Below the pieces are notes generated by a model. The model was not told the DNA's origin and did no database searches. It saw only the letters and a list, made by a program, of their open reading frames with translations. From Streptomyces sp. HD (GTDB taxonomy: Bacteria > Actinomycetota > Actinomycetes > Streptomycetales > Streptomycetaceae): 64,000 nt of DNA. Location: the NCBI RefSeq assembly GCF_028369295.1, contig NZ_JAQMYP010000001.1, positions 124,001 through 188,000 of the forward strand, given 5' to 3'. Each line of letters opens with the position of its first letter. The first letter of the stretch is position 1. Both the position numbers and the translations under genes were made by a program. This document shows, piece after piece, positions 15,398 to 24,866 of this stretch.

Positions 15398-18300
15398 ATG
15401 CCCCCCACCGCGCTGCACCCGCAGACCATCGACACCCTCCCCGGCGTCCCCGTCGTGGACATCACCGCCGTCGGGCCCGGCCGCACCCCGATCCAGCAGG
15501 TCATGGAGCTGATGCGGGAGCACGGGCCGGTGCTCGTGCGGCGGCTGCACGGGCGGGACGCGCTGTTCACCGCGGACCTGGACCTGGTGGCCGACCTCGC
15601 CGACGAGAAGCGGTTCGCCAAGCACGTCGGGCCCGCCCTGGAGAACGTCCGGGAGTTCGCCGCCGACGGCCTGTTCACGGCGTACAACGACGAACCGAAC
15701 TGGGCCAAGGCGCACGACATCCTGATGCCCGCCTTCGCGCTCGGCTCGATGCGCACCTACCACCCGGTGATGCTGAAGGTGGCGCGGCGGCTCATCGACT
15801 CCTGGGACCGCGACGCCCGCGCCGGACAGCCGGTGAACGTCCCCGACGACATGACCCGCATGACGCTCGACACCATCGGGCTCGCCGGGTTCGGCTACGA
15901 CTTCGGGTCGTTCGAGCGGGCCCAGCCCCACCCCTTCGTCGAGACGATGGTGCGCTGCCTGGAGTGGAGCATGAACCGTCTCGCCCGGGTCCCGGGCCAG
16001 GATCACTCCGCCGCCGACGCCGCCTTCCGCGACGACTCCGCCTATCTCGCCCAGGTCGTCGACGACGTCATCGCCTCCCGCGCCGGCACCGACCAGCGTG
16101 ATGCCGAGGACCTGCTCGGCCTCATGCTGACCGCCGAGCACCCGCAGGACGGCAGCACCCTGGACGCCGCCAACATCCGCAACCAGGTCATCACCTTCCT
16201 GATCGCCGGCCACGAGACGACGTCCGGCGCGATGTCCTTCGCGCTGTACTACCTCGCCAAGCACCCGACCGCGCTCCAGCTCGTCCAGCGCGAGGTCGAC
16301 GGGCTGTGGGGCGATCAGGCCGACCCCGAGCCGACGTACGACGAGGTCGGAAAGCTGACGTACACCCGGCAGGTCCTCAACGAGGCGCTCCGGCTGTGGC
16401 CGACGGCCGCCGCGTTCAGCCGCCACGCCCTTGAGGACACGATGCTCGGCGGCCGGGTCCCGCTGCGCGCCGGGCAGTTCGTCACCGTGCTCGCGCCGAT
16501 GCTGCACCGGCAGCCGGTCTGGGGCGACAACCCCGAGCTGTTCGACCCCGCACGCTTCACGCCCGAGGCCGAGGCGGCCCGCTCCGTGCACGCCTTCAAG
16601 CCGTTCGGCACGGGTGAACGCGCCTGCATCGGGCGGCAGTTCGCGCTGCACGAGGCGACCATGCTGCTGGCCATGCTGGTGCACCGCTTCCGGCTGCGGG
16701 ACCACGCCGACTACCGCCTCACCATCAAGGAGACCCTCACCCTCAAGCCCGACGGCTTCACCCTCACCCTGACCCCGCGCACCCCCGCCGACCGTGCGCA
16801 CACCCCGCTGCCCGGCGCCGCCCCCGCGACCACGGAAGCCGTGACCGACACGGCCGCCCTCCCCGCCCGCGTCCGCCCCGGCACCGGCGCCCTGTTCCTG
16901 CACGGCAGCAACTACGGCACCTGCCGCGACTTCGCCGCCCAGCTCGCCGACGAGGCCGCCGCGATCGGCTGCGAGACACAGGTCGCGCCCCTGGACGACT
17001 TCGCCGACGGCCTGCCCACCGACCGCCCGGTCGTGATCACCGCCGCCTCCTACAACGGCCGCCCCACCGACGACGCCGACGCCTTCGCCGCCCGGCTGGA
17101 GGAGACGGCGGACGCCACGGACGTCACCTACGCCGTCCTCGGCGTCGGCGACCGCAACTGGGCCGCCACCTACCAGCACGTCCCGACCCGCTTCGACGAC
17201 CGCCTCGCCGAACTCGGCGCCACCCGCCTCCTCGACCGTGCCGCCGCCGACGCCTCCGGCGACCTGACCGGCGCCGTACGTGACTTCACGGTCCGGCTCC
17301 GCGCGGCGCTGCTGGAGCGCTACGGCGACCCGGACGCCGTCGCCCCGGCCGACGACGAGCCGACGACCGCGTACGAGGTGCGCACCCTCACCGGCGGCCC
17401 CCTGGACGCCCTCGCCGACCGGCACGGACTCGTCCCCATGAAGGTCACCGAGGCCGACGACCTCACCGCCCCCGGGTACCCCCGCCGCAAGCGACTGGTC
17501 CGCGTCGCCCTGCCCGACGGTGTCACCTACCGCACCGCCGACCACCTCACCGTGCTGCCCGCCAACGCCCCCGACCTCGTCGACCGTGCCGCCGCCGCGC
17601 TCGGCGTCGACCTCGACACCGTCCTGGACATCCGCGCCACCCGCCCGCGCCGCGACGGCCTCGCACTGGACCGGCCGTTGACGGTACGTCAACTCCTCAG
17701 CCACCACGTCGAGTTGCAGGAGCGCCCGACCGCCGCCCAGCTCACCGCGCTCGCCGCCGCCAACCCGTGCCCGCCCGAGCGCACGGCCCTGGCGAACCTG
17801 ACCGCCGACCCGCGTACCCTGGTCGAGGTGATCGAGGACCACCCGGCCCTGCGCGGCGCCCTCGACTGGCCGACGCTGCTCGGCCTCCTCACGCCGCTGC
17901 GTCCCCGCCACTACTCCATCTCCTCCTCGCCCGCCGTGGACCCGGCTCACGCGGACCTGATGGTCTCCCTGCTCCAGGCCCCCGCACGCTCGGGCAAGGG
18001 CACCTACCGGGGCACCGGATCCGGATACCTCGCCACCGTCGAGCCCGGCGACACCGTGTACGCCCGCGTCCAGCCCTGCCGGGAGGTCTTCCGCATCGAC
18101 GGCTCCACCCCCGTCGTCATGGTCGCCGCCGGCACCGGCCTCGCCCCCTTCCGCGCAGCGATCGCCGACCGTACGGCAGCCCTGGCGGCCGGCGCCGAAC
18201 TCGCCCCGGCCTTGTGCTACTTCGGCTGCGACGCCCCCGACGCCGACTTCCTGCACGCCGGGGAACTGCGCGCCGCCGAAGCCGCCGGAGCCGTCTCGCT

Positions 18301-18574
18301 CCGCCCGGCCTTCAGCGCCGCCCCGCAGGACGGCGTCGCCTTCGTCCAGCACCGCATCGCCGCCGAGGCCGACGAGGTCTGGGAACTGCTCGGCGCGGGC
18401 GCCCGGGTGTACGTCTGCGGCGACGGTGCCCGGATGGCGCCGGGCGTGCGGGAGGCGTTCCGTACGCTGTACCGGGAGCGCACGCCGGACGCCGACGACG
18501 CGGGGGCCGGACGGTGGTTCGACGGGCTGATCGCGGACGGCCGCTACGTCGAGGACGTGTACGCGGCCGGCTGA
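15398..18574 (+). CDS. Self-sufficient cytochrome P450 / NADPH-P450 reductase fusion (CYP102 type)
   Basis: About 1,058 residues. Heme domain (~1-460): A-G-H-E-T-T-S-G in the I-helix, E-A-L-R, and FGTGERACIGRQFALHEA with the axial Cys. FMN flavodoxin domain (~490-650): LFLHGSNYGTCRDFA and ITAASYNGRPTDDA. FAD/NADPH domains (~680-1058): H-Y-S-I-S-S-S, VVMVAAGTGLAPFR and VYVCGDGARMAPGV. It takes electrons from NADPH to heme in one chain and most likely hydroxylates fatty acids subterminally. By eye-alignment with P450 BM3, the carboxylate-anchoring Arg47 is kept (H-G-R), Tyr51 is Phe and Phe87 is kept (D-G-L-F). ATG 15398 gives the family's usual N-terminus; an in-frame ATG at 15347 would add 17 residues. 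Confidence 0.93.
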   Translation: MPPTALHPQTIDTLPGVPVVDITAVGPGRTPIQQVMELMREHGPVLVRRLHGRDALFTADLDLVADLADEKRFAKHVGPALENVREFAADGLFTAYNDEPNWAKAHDILMPAFALGSMRTYHPVMLKVARRLIDSWDRDARAGQPVNVPDDMTRMTLDTIGLAGFGYDFGSFERAQPHPFVETMVRCLEWSMNRLARVPGQDHSAADAAFRDDSAYLAQVVDDVIASRAGTDQRDAEDLLGLMLTAEHPQDGSTLDAANIRNQVITFLIAGHETTSGAMSFALYYLAKHPTALQLVQREVDGLWGDQADPEPTYDEVGKLTYTRQVLNEALRLWPTAAAFSRHALEDTMLGGRVPLRAGQFVTVLAPMLHRQPVWGDNPELFDPARFTPEAEAARSVHAFKPFGTGERACIGRQFALHEATMLLAMLVHRFRLRDHADYRLTIKETLTLKPDGFTLTLTPRTPADRAHTPLPGAAPATTEAVTDTAALPARVRPGTGALFLHGSNYGTCRDFAAQLADEAAAIGCETQVAPLDDFADGLPTDRPVVITAASYNGRPTDDADAFAARLEETADATDVTYAVLGVGDRNWAATYQHVPTRFDDRLAELGATRLLDRAAADASGDLTGAVRDFTVRLRAALLERYGDPDAVAPADDEPTTAYEVRTLTGGPLDALADRHGLVPMKVTEADDLTAPGYPRRKRLVRVALPDGVTYRTADHLTVLPANAPDLVDRAAAALGVDLDTVLDIRATRPRRDGLALDRPLTVRQLLSHHVELQERPTAAQLTALAAANPCPPERTALANLTADPRTLVEVIEDHPALRGALDWPTLLGLLTPLRPRHYSISSSPAVDPAHADLMVSLLQAPARSGKGTYRGTGSGYLATVEPGDTVYARVQPCREVFRIDGSTPVVMVAAGTGLAPFRAAIADRTAALAAGAELAPALCYFGCDAPDADFLHAGELRAAEAAGAVSLRPAFSAAPQDGVAFVQHRIAAEADEVWELLGAGARVYVCGDGARMAPGVREAFRTLYRERTPDADDAGAGRWFDGLIADGRYVEDVYAAG

Positions 18575-18600
18575 CCGAGAACGGGAGGGGTGGGCGCACG

Positions 18601-19563
18601 GTGACGGACTCCTGGAAACGGGCCCGGCGGGCCCTGGACACGGCGGGACTGCCGCCCGGAGATCTCGCCCGATTGCGCCCGCTGTCGGGCGGCACCTACA
18701 ACACCGTCGAGGAACTTTTCCTCACCGACGGCCGCCGGTACGTCCTCAAGGTGCCGCCCGCGGCGACCGTGCCGGGGCTGACGTACGAGAGCGGACTCCT
18801 CGTCTCCGAGGCCGAGTTCTACCGTGCGGCCGCGAAGGCCGACGTGACCGCGCCGCGCGTCGTGGCCATGGGCGGCAACCTGCTGATGACCGCCTGCCTG
18901 GGCGCCCCCTGGAACGGCTCGCTCACCGACACCGAACGGACGTCCCTGCGCACGGAGCTGGGCCGCCAGGTCGCCCGGCTGCACACCATGACCGGGCCGG
19001 GCTTCGGCTACCCGTCCGGCGCCCTCGGCCCGCTCGCCCCCGACTGGCGCACCGCGTTCACCGGGATGCTGGACGCCGTCCTGGACGACGCCCGCCGCTT
19101 CGGGGCCCGGCTGCCGCGCCCCGCGGACGCCGTCGCCCACACGCTCCGGGCCGCTCACCACGCGCTCGACGAGGTCACCGTCCCGTGCCTGGTCCACTTC
19201 GATCTGTGGCAGGGGAACATCCTGGTGGACCGTGCGTCGGGGGAGGCCCGGATCGGCGGCCTCATCGACGGTGAGCGCATGTTCTGGGGCGACCCGCTCG
19301 CCGACTTCGTCTCCCTGGCACTGCTCGGCGACATCAAGCGGGACGAGGCGTTCCTCGCGGGCTACCGGGAGGCTGGAGGGCGCGCCGACTTCGACGTACC
19401 GGCACGTCTGCGCCTGGCCCTCTACCGCGGCTACCTCTACCTGATCATGCTCACGGAGACGGTCCCGAGAGCGGTCGACGCCGCCCAGGCCCGCTGGGTC
19501 CGGGAGAGGGTCGCCCCGGAACTTCTGGCGGCCCTGGCCGAGGTCGAGGACCTCACGTCGTAG
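18601..19563 (+). CDS. Aminoglycoside phosphotransferase (APH)-fold kinase
   Basis: 320 residues from GTG 18601 with GGGAGGGG upstream. Kinase-like features: a glycine-poor loop with GGTYNTVEELFL, the ATP Lys in YVLKVPP, Brenner motif V-H-F-D-L-W-Q-G-N-I-L with catalytic Asp and Asn, and a later I-D-G-E-R that replaces the DFG-type Asp region (family form I-D-x-E/D). Such enzymes phosphorylate small molecules: drugs, choline-like compounds or sugars. The substrate is unknown. It follows the P450-reductase stop by 26 bases and could be co-expressed with it. Confidence 0.85.
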   Translation: MTDSWKRARRALDTAGLPPGDLARLRPLSGGTYNTVEELFLTDGRRYVLKVPPAATVPGLTYESGLLVSEAEFYRAAAKADVTAPRVVAMGGNLLMTACLGAPWNGSLTDTERTSLRTELGRQVARLHTMTGPGFGYPSGALGPLAPDWRTAFTGMLDAVLDDARRFGARLPRPADAVAHTLRAAHHALDEVTVPCLVHFDLWQGNILVDRASGEARIGGLIDGERMFWGDPLADFVSLALLGDIKRDEAFLAGYREAGGRADFDVPARLRLALYRGYLYLIMLTETVPRAVDAAQARWVRERVAPELLAALAEVEDLTS

Positions 19564-19619
19564 TCCACAATGGGGGCTGTTGACGCAGGTGGGAACAGGG
19601 CTGGTCCGAAAGGAGCCAC

Positions 19620-20909
19620 ATGGCGGCGCGGAACGGGCGCACGGTACGGGACCTCAGGAGGGGTAACCGTACGGCCGTATTGCGGCGCCTCTACTTCGAC
19701 GGCCCCCTCAGCCGCTTCGAACTCGGCCCGGCGACCGGCCTCAGCTCCGGTTCGGTCAGCAACGTCGTCGCCGAGCTGATCGGCGACGGGCTCGTCGAGG
19801 AGGCCGGCAGCGTCGACTCCGACGGCGGCCGCCCCCGCATCCTGTTGCAGGTCGTCCCCGCCAGCGGCCACATGATCGGCGTGGACGTCGGCGAGACCCG
19901 GGTACGGATCGGCCTGTACGACCTGACCCTCACCGAACTCGCGCACGCGGAACGGCCCTTGGCGCAGCAGCGGTACGAGGTGGACGGCATCGTCGGCCAC
20001 ATCCGCGACGGCATCGACGAGGTGCTCGCGGGCGCCGGACTCGGGCCCGAGCGGCTCCTCGGCGTCGGCATCGGCGTCCCGGGCATCGTCGAGCACACCC
20101 CGCGGCTCGGCGCCGTGGTGCACGGGCAGACGATCGGCTGGGACGCCGTACCGCTGGAGCGGCTCCTGCGCGACGGCTCCCAGCTCCCGGACACCGTCCC
20201 GTACTTCATCGACAACGGTGCGAAGACCCTGGGCCAGGCCGAGATGTGGTTCGGCGGCGGACGCGGCGCCGACAGCGCCGTCGTCGTGCTCTTCGGTTCC
20301 GGCGTGGGCGCCTGCCTGGTCACTCCCGAGGTGGAGCACGGGCGGGCGGTCGAGTGGGGGCATCTGACGGTACGGGTCAGGGGGCGCCGCTGCCGGTGCG
20401 GTGCGCTCGGCTGCCTGGAGGCCTACGCGGGCGCGGAGGCGCTGGTGGACCGCTGGCGCGAGGAGGGCGGAAGCGTTCCGGAGGGCGTCGACGAGGAGAC
20501 CGCGCTCGCGGCGATGCTGGCTGGCGCGTATCCGCCCGAGGGCACCGCGGCCGACCCCGCGGCGCTGGCCGTGCTGGAGGAGACGGCCGAGTACGTGGGC
20601 GCGGGACTGTCCGACCTGATCAACCTCTTCCAGCCCGAGCGCATACTGATCGGCGGCTGGGCGGGGCTCCAGCTCGGCGCCCGGTTCCTGCCCGCCGTAC
20701 GCCACCACGCCGCCTCGTACGCCCTGCGGCACCCGGCCGGGAAGGTCACCGTCGACCTGGGCAGGCTCGGCCCGGACGCGGTCACCGTCGGCGCCGCGAT
20801 CCTCCCGCTCGCCGACTTCTTCGCCTGCGGCGGCCGCCGCGCCGAGCCCGCCCCCGCGGCCCCGTCGCAGTCCTGGCGCACGGCACTGGCGCAGCGGGTG
20901 CCGCGCTGA
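19620..20909 (+). CDS. ROK-family transcriptional regulator
   Basis: 429 residues starting ATG 19620 behind AAAGGAG. The N-terminal winged helix (RDLRRGNRTAVLRRLYFDGPLSR, then ELGPATGLSSGSVSNVVAEL) is followed by a ROK sugar-kinase-like fold: V-D-V-G-E-T-R for phosphate, GVGIGVPGIVE, and a zinc site H-L-T-V...C-R-C-G-A-L-G-C-L-E. In active sugar kinases of the family the motif is DNDAN; here it is I-D-N-G-A-K, so ATP-dependent kinase activity is doubtful and the domain probably senses a sugar. No sugar operon is adjacent. Confidence 0.9.
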   Translation: MAARNGRTVRDLRRGNRTAVLRRLYFDGPLSRFELGPATGLSSGSVSNVVAELIGDGLVEEAGSVDSDGGRPRILLQVVPASGHMIGVDVGETRVRIGLYDLTLTELAHAERPLAQQRYEVDGIVGHIRDGIDEVLAGAGLGPERLLGVGIGVPGIVEHTPRLGAVVHGQTIGWDAVPLERLLRDGSQLPDTVPYFIDNGAKTLGQAEMWFGGGRGADSAVVVLFGSGVGACLVTPEVEHGRAVEWGHLTVRVRGRRCRCGALGCLEAYAGAEALVDRWREEGGSVPEGVDEETALAAMLAGAYPPEGTAADPAALAVLEETAEYVGAGLSDLINLFQPERILIGGWAGLQLGARFLPAVRHHAASYALRHPAGKVTVDLGRLGPDAVTVGAAILPLADFFACGGRRAEPAPAAPSQSWRTALAQRVPR

Positions 20910-20991
20910 GGTTTCGCCGCCGAGCTGGGCGGTACTCGCGGGTCCCTCGGACGTCCACGGACGCCCTTGGACGACGCGAAGGAGGCGCACC

Positions 20992-21231
20992 ATGGCCGAC
21001 GACCGTCGCAACGCGCCGGACCCGAAGAGCGGACCGGTACCGAAGGACCCGCCTGACCAACAGGCGGACGCGGGGGAGGACCCGTGGGAGGTGCCCGTCG
21101 AGCCGGCCGACGGGGCCACCGAGGCCGACGACGTCCCCGACACGGACGAGGCGGGCACCGGCCGCAAGGGCACGACGCGGTCGGACACGGTCCATCCCGA
21201 ACATCCGAAACCCCAGGAGCCGACTGGCTGA
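20992..21231 (+). CDS. Small acidic Pro/Asp-rich hypothetical protein
   Basis: 79 residues, ATG 20992 with AAGGAGG upstream at ideal spacing, which is the main support. Composition is very rich in Asp, Glu, Pro and Gly and lacks hydrophobic clusters, so it is probably intrinsically disordered. Similar short disordered proteins are common in Streptomyces and have no known role. It lies between the ROK gene and a convergent epimerase gene. Confidence 0.65.
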   Translation: MADDRRNAPDPKSGPVPKDPPDQQADAGEDPWEVPVEPADGATEADDVPDTDEAGTGRKGTTRSDTVHPEHPKPQEPTG

Positions 21232-21295
21232 GAGCGGCCCTGTGGGCACGGCCCACGGGGCGGGTGTGCGCAGGTCGTCGGGGGCAATGTGCCGG

Positions 21296-22324
21296 TCAGC
21301 CCACCCTGCGGCCCCGCAAGGGCTCCGTCGGCGCGCCCTCACCTCGCTGCAGTCCCCCCAGGAATTCCTCCAGCACATCGGGCGCCGAGTGTTCCGGGTT
21401 CCAGCCCAGTTCCGTACGCGCGCGTGTGCAGTCCATCAGCGGCAGCCTGAGGACCGCGTCGAAGAGGTGCGGGGAGGCGGGCAGCAGATGCAGCCCCCAC
21501 GCGGCGGCGATCGCCGAGCGGGCCGCCGTGCGCGGGAGCCGGACCGGGCGGGCCCCGAGCAGCAGGCCCAGCAGTTCCACGTCGACCGGAGGGTCGGCCG
21601 CGAGATTGAACGAGCCGCGGACGTCGGCCTGCACGGCGAGCTGATACGCCCTGGCCGCGTCGTCGGTGTGCAGGGCCTGCACCCGCAGTCCCGGAATGTC
21701 GGGCAGGAACGGCAGCAGCTCGGGTCGCACCAGCGGACCCGGCAGGAAGCGGCCGCCGAAGATACGGCGCTGCTCGCTCGCCGACTCCCGCTTGAACAGG
21801 AACGCCGGCCGCATCCGCACCACACGCACCCTCGGATGAGCCCGGTCGAAGGTGTCCAGCGCCCGTTCGAGGTAGGCCTTCTCCCGGCAGTACGCGGCGT
21901 CGGGCCAGCCGTGTGTCGGCCACGACTCGTCCACGGCGTGGTCCTTCGGCCCTGGCGAGTACGCGCCGACCGACGACGCGTGCACCAATACCGGGACCCT
22001 CGCCTCGGCCACCGCGTCGAACACGCGGATACCGCCCAGCACGTTCGTCCGCCAGGTCGTCGCCGGATCGTGCGTCGGCTGGAACGCCCAGGCCAGATGG
22101 ATGACGGCGTGGGCGCCCGCGAAGAGCCCGGCCAGATCTGCCTGCTCGGACGTCAGGTCGACCGCCGCCCAGTCGGTCTTCGGCGGCGACAGGTCGGGAG
22201 TCCGGCGGGCCAGCCCCAGGACGGAGCCGACTTCCGGATCCTCCGAGAGGAGCCGCACCACACTGGTGCCCACATTGCCCGTGGCGCCGGTGACCACGAT
22301 CCTGCGGCCCGCTTCGCTGCTCAC
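21296..22324 (-). CDS. NAD-dependent epimerase/dehydratase (extended SDR)
   Basis: 342 residues, GTG 22324 behind AGGAGGAGG. The Rossmann motif is VVTGATGNVGTSV (G-x-x-G-x-x-G). The catalytic Ser lies in VHASSVGAYSPG, and Y-C-R-E-K supplies the Tyr-x-x-x-Lys pair. Sequence style (HLAWAFQPTHDP, LHTDDAARAYQLAV) matches SDR_a-type NAD(P)-binding proteins found in actinomycetes; the substrate may be a nucleotide sugar or a steroid-like alcohol, which cannot be settled. It is 77 bases downstream of the second SDR gene on the same strand. Confidence 0.88.
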   Translation of the reverse strand: MSSEAGRRIVVTGATGNVGTSVVRLLSEDPEVGSVLGLARRTPDLSPPKTDWAAVDLTSEQADLAGLFAGAHAVIHLAWAFQPTHDPATTWRTNVLGGIRVFDAVAEARVPVLVHASSVGAYSPGPKDHAVDESWPTHGWPDAAYCREKAYLERALDTFDRAHPRVRVVRMRPAFLFKRESASEQRRIFGGRFLPGPLVRPELLPFLPDIPGLRVQALHTDDAARAYQLAVQADVRGSFNLAADPPVDVELLGLLLGARPVRLPRTAARSAIAAAWGLHLLPASPHLFDAVLRLPLMDCTRARTELGWNPEHSAPDVLEEFLGGLQRGEGAPTEPLRGRRVG

Positions 22325-22400
22325 CGTTCCTCCTCCTGGCGAGTGGGGACGGGAGCGTGCGAGTACCCCGTTCGGGGCGCTCGCACGCGTCGGGCCCGCG

Positions 22401-23363
22401 CTACGCGCCGAACGCGTTCACGCCGGTCAGCTCCGCCGACAGCTCCCACAGCCGTGCCGCCTGCTCCGGGTCGGTCGCCCAGGCCTTGACGCCGGCGCGC
22501 TCGTCGCCGTCGACGGCGGGCTCGGCGATGTCGCAGTCCTCCAGATAGACCCCTCCCATGCCGTCGAGCTGCGGTGACGTGGCCGCCCACACTTGCGTGG
22601 CCGCGCCCTGCGCGGGGGTCTTGAAGCCCTCGGGGCTGAGCAGGTTGCCCTGCTCGTCGATCCAGCCGCGCTCGACCATCTCTTCCCTGGGGATGTGGCG
22701 CTGCAGCGGGGTGAGGATGCCGCCCGGGTGGAGCGAGAAGGCCCGTACGCCGTGGTCGGCGCCCAGCCTGTCGAGGTGGACGGCGAACAGGACGTTCGCC
22801 GTCTTCGCCTGCCCGTACGCCTGCCACTTGTCGTAGCCGTGCCGCCAGTGGATGTCGTCCCAGCGCATGCCCGAGAAGTGATGGGCGCGCGAGGACACCG
22901 AGACCACGCGGGCACCCCCGGGCTCGATCGCCGGCCACAGACGGTTGATCAGGGCGAAGTGACCGAGGTGGTTGGTCGCGAACTGTGCCTCCCAGCCGGG
23001 CCCCACCCGGGTCTCCGGGCAGGCCATGATCCCGGCGTTGTCGATCACGAGGTCGATCGTGCGGCCGGAGGTGAGGAACCGCTCGGCGAAGCCGCGCACG
23101 CTCTCCAGGTCGGCGAGGTCCAGCTCGTCCACCTCGACGCCGTCGAGGCCGGAGAGCGCCTCCTCGGCGGTGGTCCGGCGGCGGGCGGGGACGACGACAC
23201 GGGCGCCCGCCTTGGTGAGGGCCCGCGTGGTCTCCAGACCGAGGCCCGAGTAGCCGCCGGTGACGATCGCGAGCTTCCCGGTCAGGTCGATGCCCTGCAG
23301 GACGTCGTCGGCGGTGCTGGTCGCCCCGAAACCGGAGCCGATCTTGTGCTGTGCAGTGCTCAT
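22401..23363 (-). CDS. Short-chain dehydrogenase/reductase
   Basis: 320 residues from ATG 23363. The cofactor motif is VTGGYSGLGLETTRAL, the N-A-G motif appears in VIDNAGIMACPE, Ser in VSVSSRAHH, and Y-G-Q-A-K gives the Tyr and Lys. This is the retinol-dehydrogenase/oxidoreductase-like classical SDR group, NADP-preferring in most members (an Arg pair follows the second strand, P-A-R-R-R-T). There is no ribosome site; the promoter described at 23371-23401 would start the message almost at the ATG, so translation is probably leaderless. A longer in-frame start upstream would read through that promoter and is rejected. Confidence 0.88.
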   Translation of the reverse strand: MSTAQHKIGSGFGATSTADDVLQGIDLTGKLAIVTGGYSGLGLETTRALTKAGARVVVPARRRTTAEEALSGLDGVEVDELDLADLESVRGFAERFLTSGRTIDLVIDNAGIMACPETRVGPGWEAQFATNHLGHFALINRLWPAIEPGGARVVSVSSRAHHFSGMRWDDIHWRHGYDKWQAYGQAKTANVLFAVHLDRLGADHGVRAFSLHPGGILTPLQRHIPREEMVERGWIDEQGNLLSPEGFKTPAQGAATQVWAATSPQLDGMGGVYLEDCDIAEPAVDGDERAGVKAWATDPEQAARLWELSAELTGVNAFGA

Positions 23364-23370
23364 GTGCGGA

Positions 23371-23401
23371 ACGCTACGAATTGGAGCGCACTCGAAGTCA
23401 A
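23371..23401 (-). promoter_or_regulatory. MerR-type promoter with 19-bp spacer
   Basis: Read on the minus strand, TTGACT (23396-23401) and TAGCGT (23371-23376) are separated by 19 bases, the overlong spacing typical of MerR-family promoters. The spacer contains the dyad TT-GAG-N4-CTC-AA (23381-23396), also typical. The start codon is only 7 bases beyond the -10 element. No MerR gene is in the window, so the regulator would act in trans. Confidence 0.6.
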
Positions 23402-23690
23402 GCCGACCCTTGGCGCGCGTCCGAACAGGGGAAGCCCCGACCGGATCGGGGGAGTTCCAGTCGGGGCGGTCTGTCGTGGGCGCGGATGGCGGTCGCCTCT
23501 CGGCGAAAGGCTCCACAGGGCTTCAGCCGAACGATCGTCCCTGTGGGCTGATGGTGAGGCCCGGGGACACTGTCCCATCCACACCCACGGGTGGTTCAAC
23601 AGGAAACTACTGGTGAGTGTTCCTGGGTTTGCCGCGTTCTGCGGTGATCTGGGTCACGCACCTGGGCGGCCCCTTCCGGCTTCCGGCCAC
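23402..23690. other. Intergenic stretch without a recognised gene
   Basis: I see no convincing coding frame or RNA gene between the SDR promoter and the end of the PHP gene. The only structure noticed is an 8-base inverted repeat GCCCCGAC (23434-23441) / GTCGGGGC (23460-23467) with an 18-base loop, not followed by a T-run. Confidence 0.4.
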
Positions 23691-24701
23691 TCACTTCTCG
23701 CGCGTCCAGGCCAGCAGTTCCTCCCTGGTCCAGGTGGTGATCACCCGCTCGGCGGGCACCCCGCACTCCTCCGCCCGCGCGCATCCGTACCGCTGCCAGT
23801 CCAGTTGCCCGGGCGCGTGCGCGTCGGTGTCGACGGAGAACAGCACGCCCGCCGCCAGAGCCCGGCGCAGCAGCCGCCGGGGCGGGTCCAGCCGCTCCGG
23901 CCGGCTGTTGATCTCCACCGCCGTACCGGACTCGGCGCACGCGGCGAACACCTCGTCGGCGTCGAACTCCGACTCGGGCCGGCCGCGCCCGGTGATCAGC
24001 CTGCCGGTGCAGTGGCCGAGGATGTCCGCGTGCGGGTCGCGAACGGCGGTGACCATACGGCGGGTCATCGCGCGGGCGTCCATCCGCAGCTTGGAGTGCA
24101 CGGACACCACCACGACGTCGAGCCGCCCCAGCAGTTCGGGCTCCTGGTCGAGCGAGCCGTCCTCAAGGATGTCGCACTCGATGCCGGTGAGCAGCCTGAA
24201 CGGTGCCCAGGTCGTGTTCAGCTCCGCCACCACGTCCAGCTGCTCGCGCAGGCGGTCGGCCGACAGGCCGCGGGCGACGGTCAGGCGCGGTGAGTGGTCG
24301 GTCAGTACGGCCCACTCGTGCCCGAGCTCGGCCGCTGTCCGGCCCATCTCCTCGATCGGGCTGCCGCCGTCCGACCAGTCGGAGTGCAGATGGCAGTCCC
24401 CGCGCAGCAGCTCCCACAGGCGTCCGCCGTCCGCGGGCGGCTCGGGCGCGGGCCGCTCCTCCAGGTCGGTCAGATAGCCCGGCACCTGCCCGGCCAGCGC
24501 CTCGCGCACCACCTGGGCGGTCTTCGGGCCGACGCCCCGCAGCGACTCCAGCGTCCCGGCCTCCGCCCGCGCCCGCACCTCGTCCGCGGGCAGCTCCGCC
24601 AGCACCCGGGCCGCTGTACGGAAGGCCCGGACGCGATACGTCGGCGCCAGGGACCGCTCCAGCAGGAAGGCGATCCGGTTCAGCGCGTCGACGGGTTCCA
24701 T
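23691..24701 (-). CDS. PHP-domain protein with N-terminal helix-hairpin-helix (DNA polymerase X C-terminal-like)
   Basis: 336 residues from ATG 24701 with GGAGGTGG directly upstream. Residues ~1-80 resemble the 8-kDa and helix-hairpin-helix part of family X polymerases (FRTAARVLAELP, LRGVGPKTAQVVREAL). Residues ~100-330 are a PHP metal-phosphoesterase: C-H-L-H-S-D-W-S-D-G, L-T-D-H-S-P, T-G-I-E-C-D-I, VVVSVHSKLRM, and D-T-D-A-H near the end. The polymerase palm is absent. Likely a nuclease or phosphatase linked to DNA repair or histidinol-phosphatase-like chemistry. It sits alone on this strand. Confidence 0.85.
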   Translation of the reverse strand: MEPVDALNRIAFLLERSLAPTYRVRAFRTAARVLAELPADEVRARAEAGTLESLRGVGPKTAQVVREALAGQVPGYLTDLEERPAPEPPADGGRLWELLRGDCHLHSDWSDGGSPIEEMGRTAAELGHEWAVLTDHSPRLTVARGLSADRLREQLDVVAELNTTWAPFRLLTGIECDILEDGSLDQEPELLGRLDVVVVSVHSKLRMDARAMTRRMVTAVRDPHADILGHCTGRLITGRGRPESEFDADEVFAACAESGTAVEINSRPERLDPPRRLLRRALAAGVLFSVDTDAHAPGQLDWQRYGCARAEECGVPAERVITTWTREELLAWTREK

Positions 24702-24866
24702 CACCACCTCCGCCTCTGCCTCCAGGGTTCCCCGGCCCTGCCGCGCCCGCACCACGGCGCGAACAGGGCGCGGCTACGCGATCGGCTCACCGCTTCGAGA
24801 ATGGCCGGAAGAACCCCTGGTGCCCCGAAGGCCCCGTTGGTGCGGGTTGCGCTCTACGCTCTATTC

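Noticed and set aside
14861..18352. A 1,163-codon open frame on the minus strand opposite the P450-reductase gene
   Set aside because: It mirrors a strongly supported gene; its Gly/Val/Glu-rich, low-complexity product is typical of antisense frames in high-GC DNA.
23434..23467. Stem-loop as a terminator
   Set aside because: Only 8 bp with an 18-base loop and no T-run; not enough to call.
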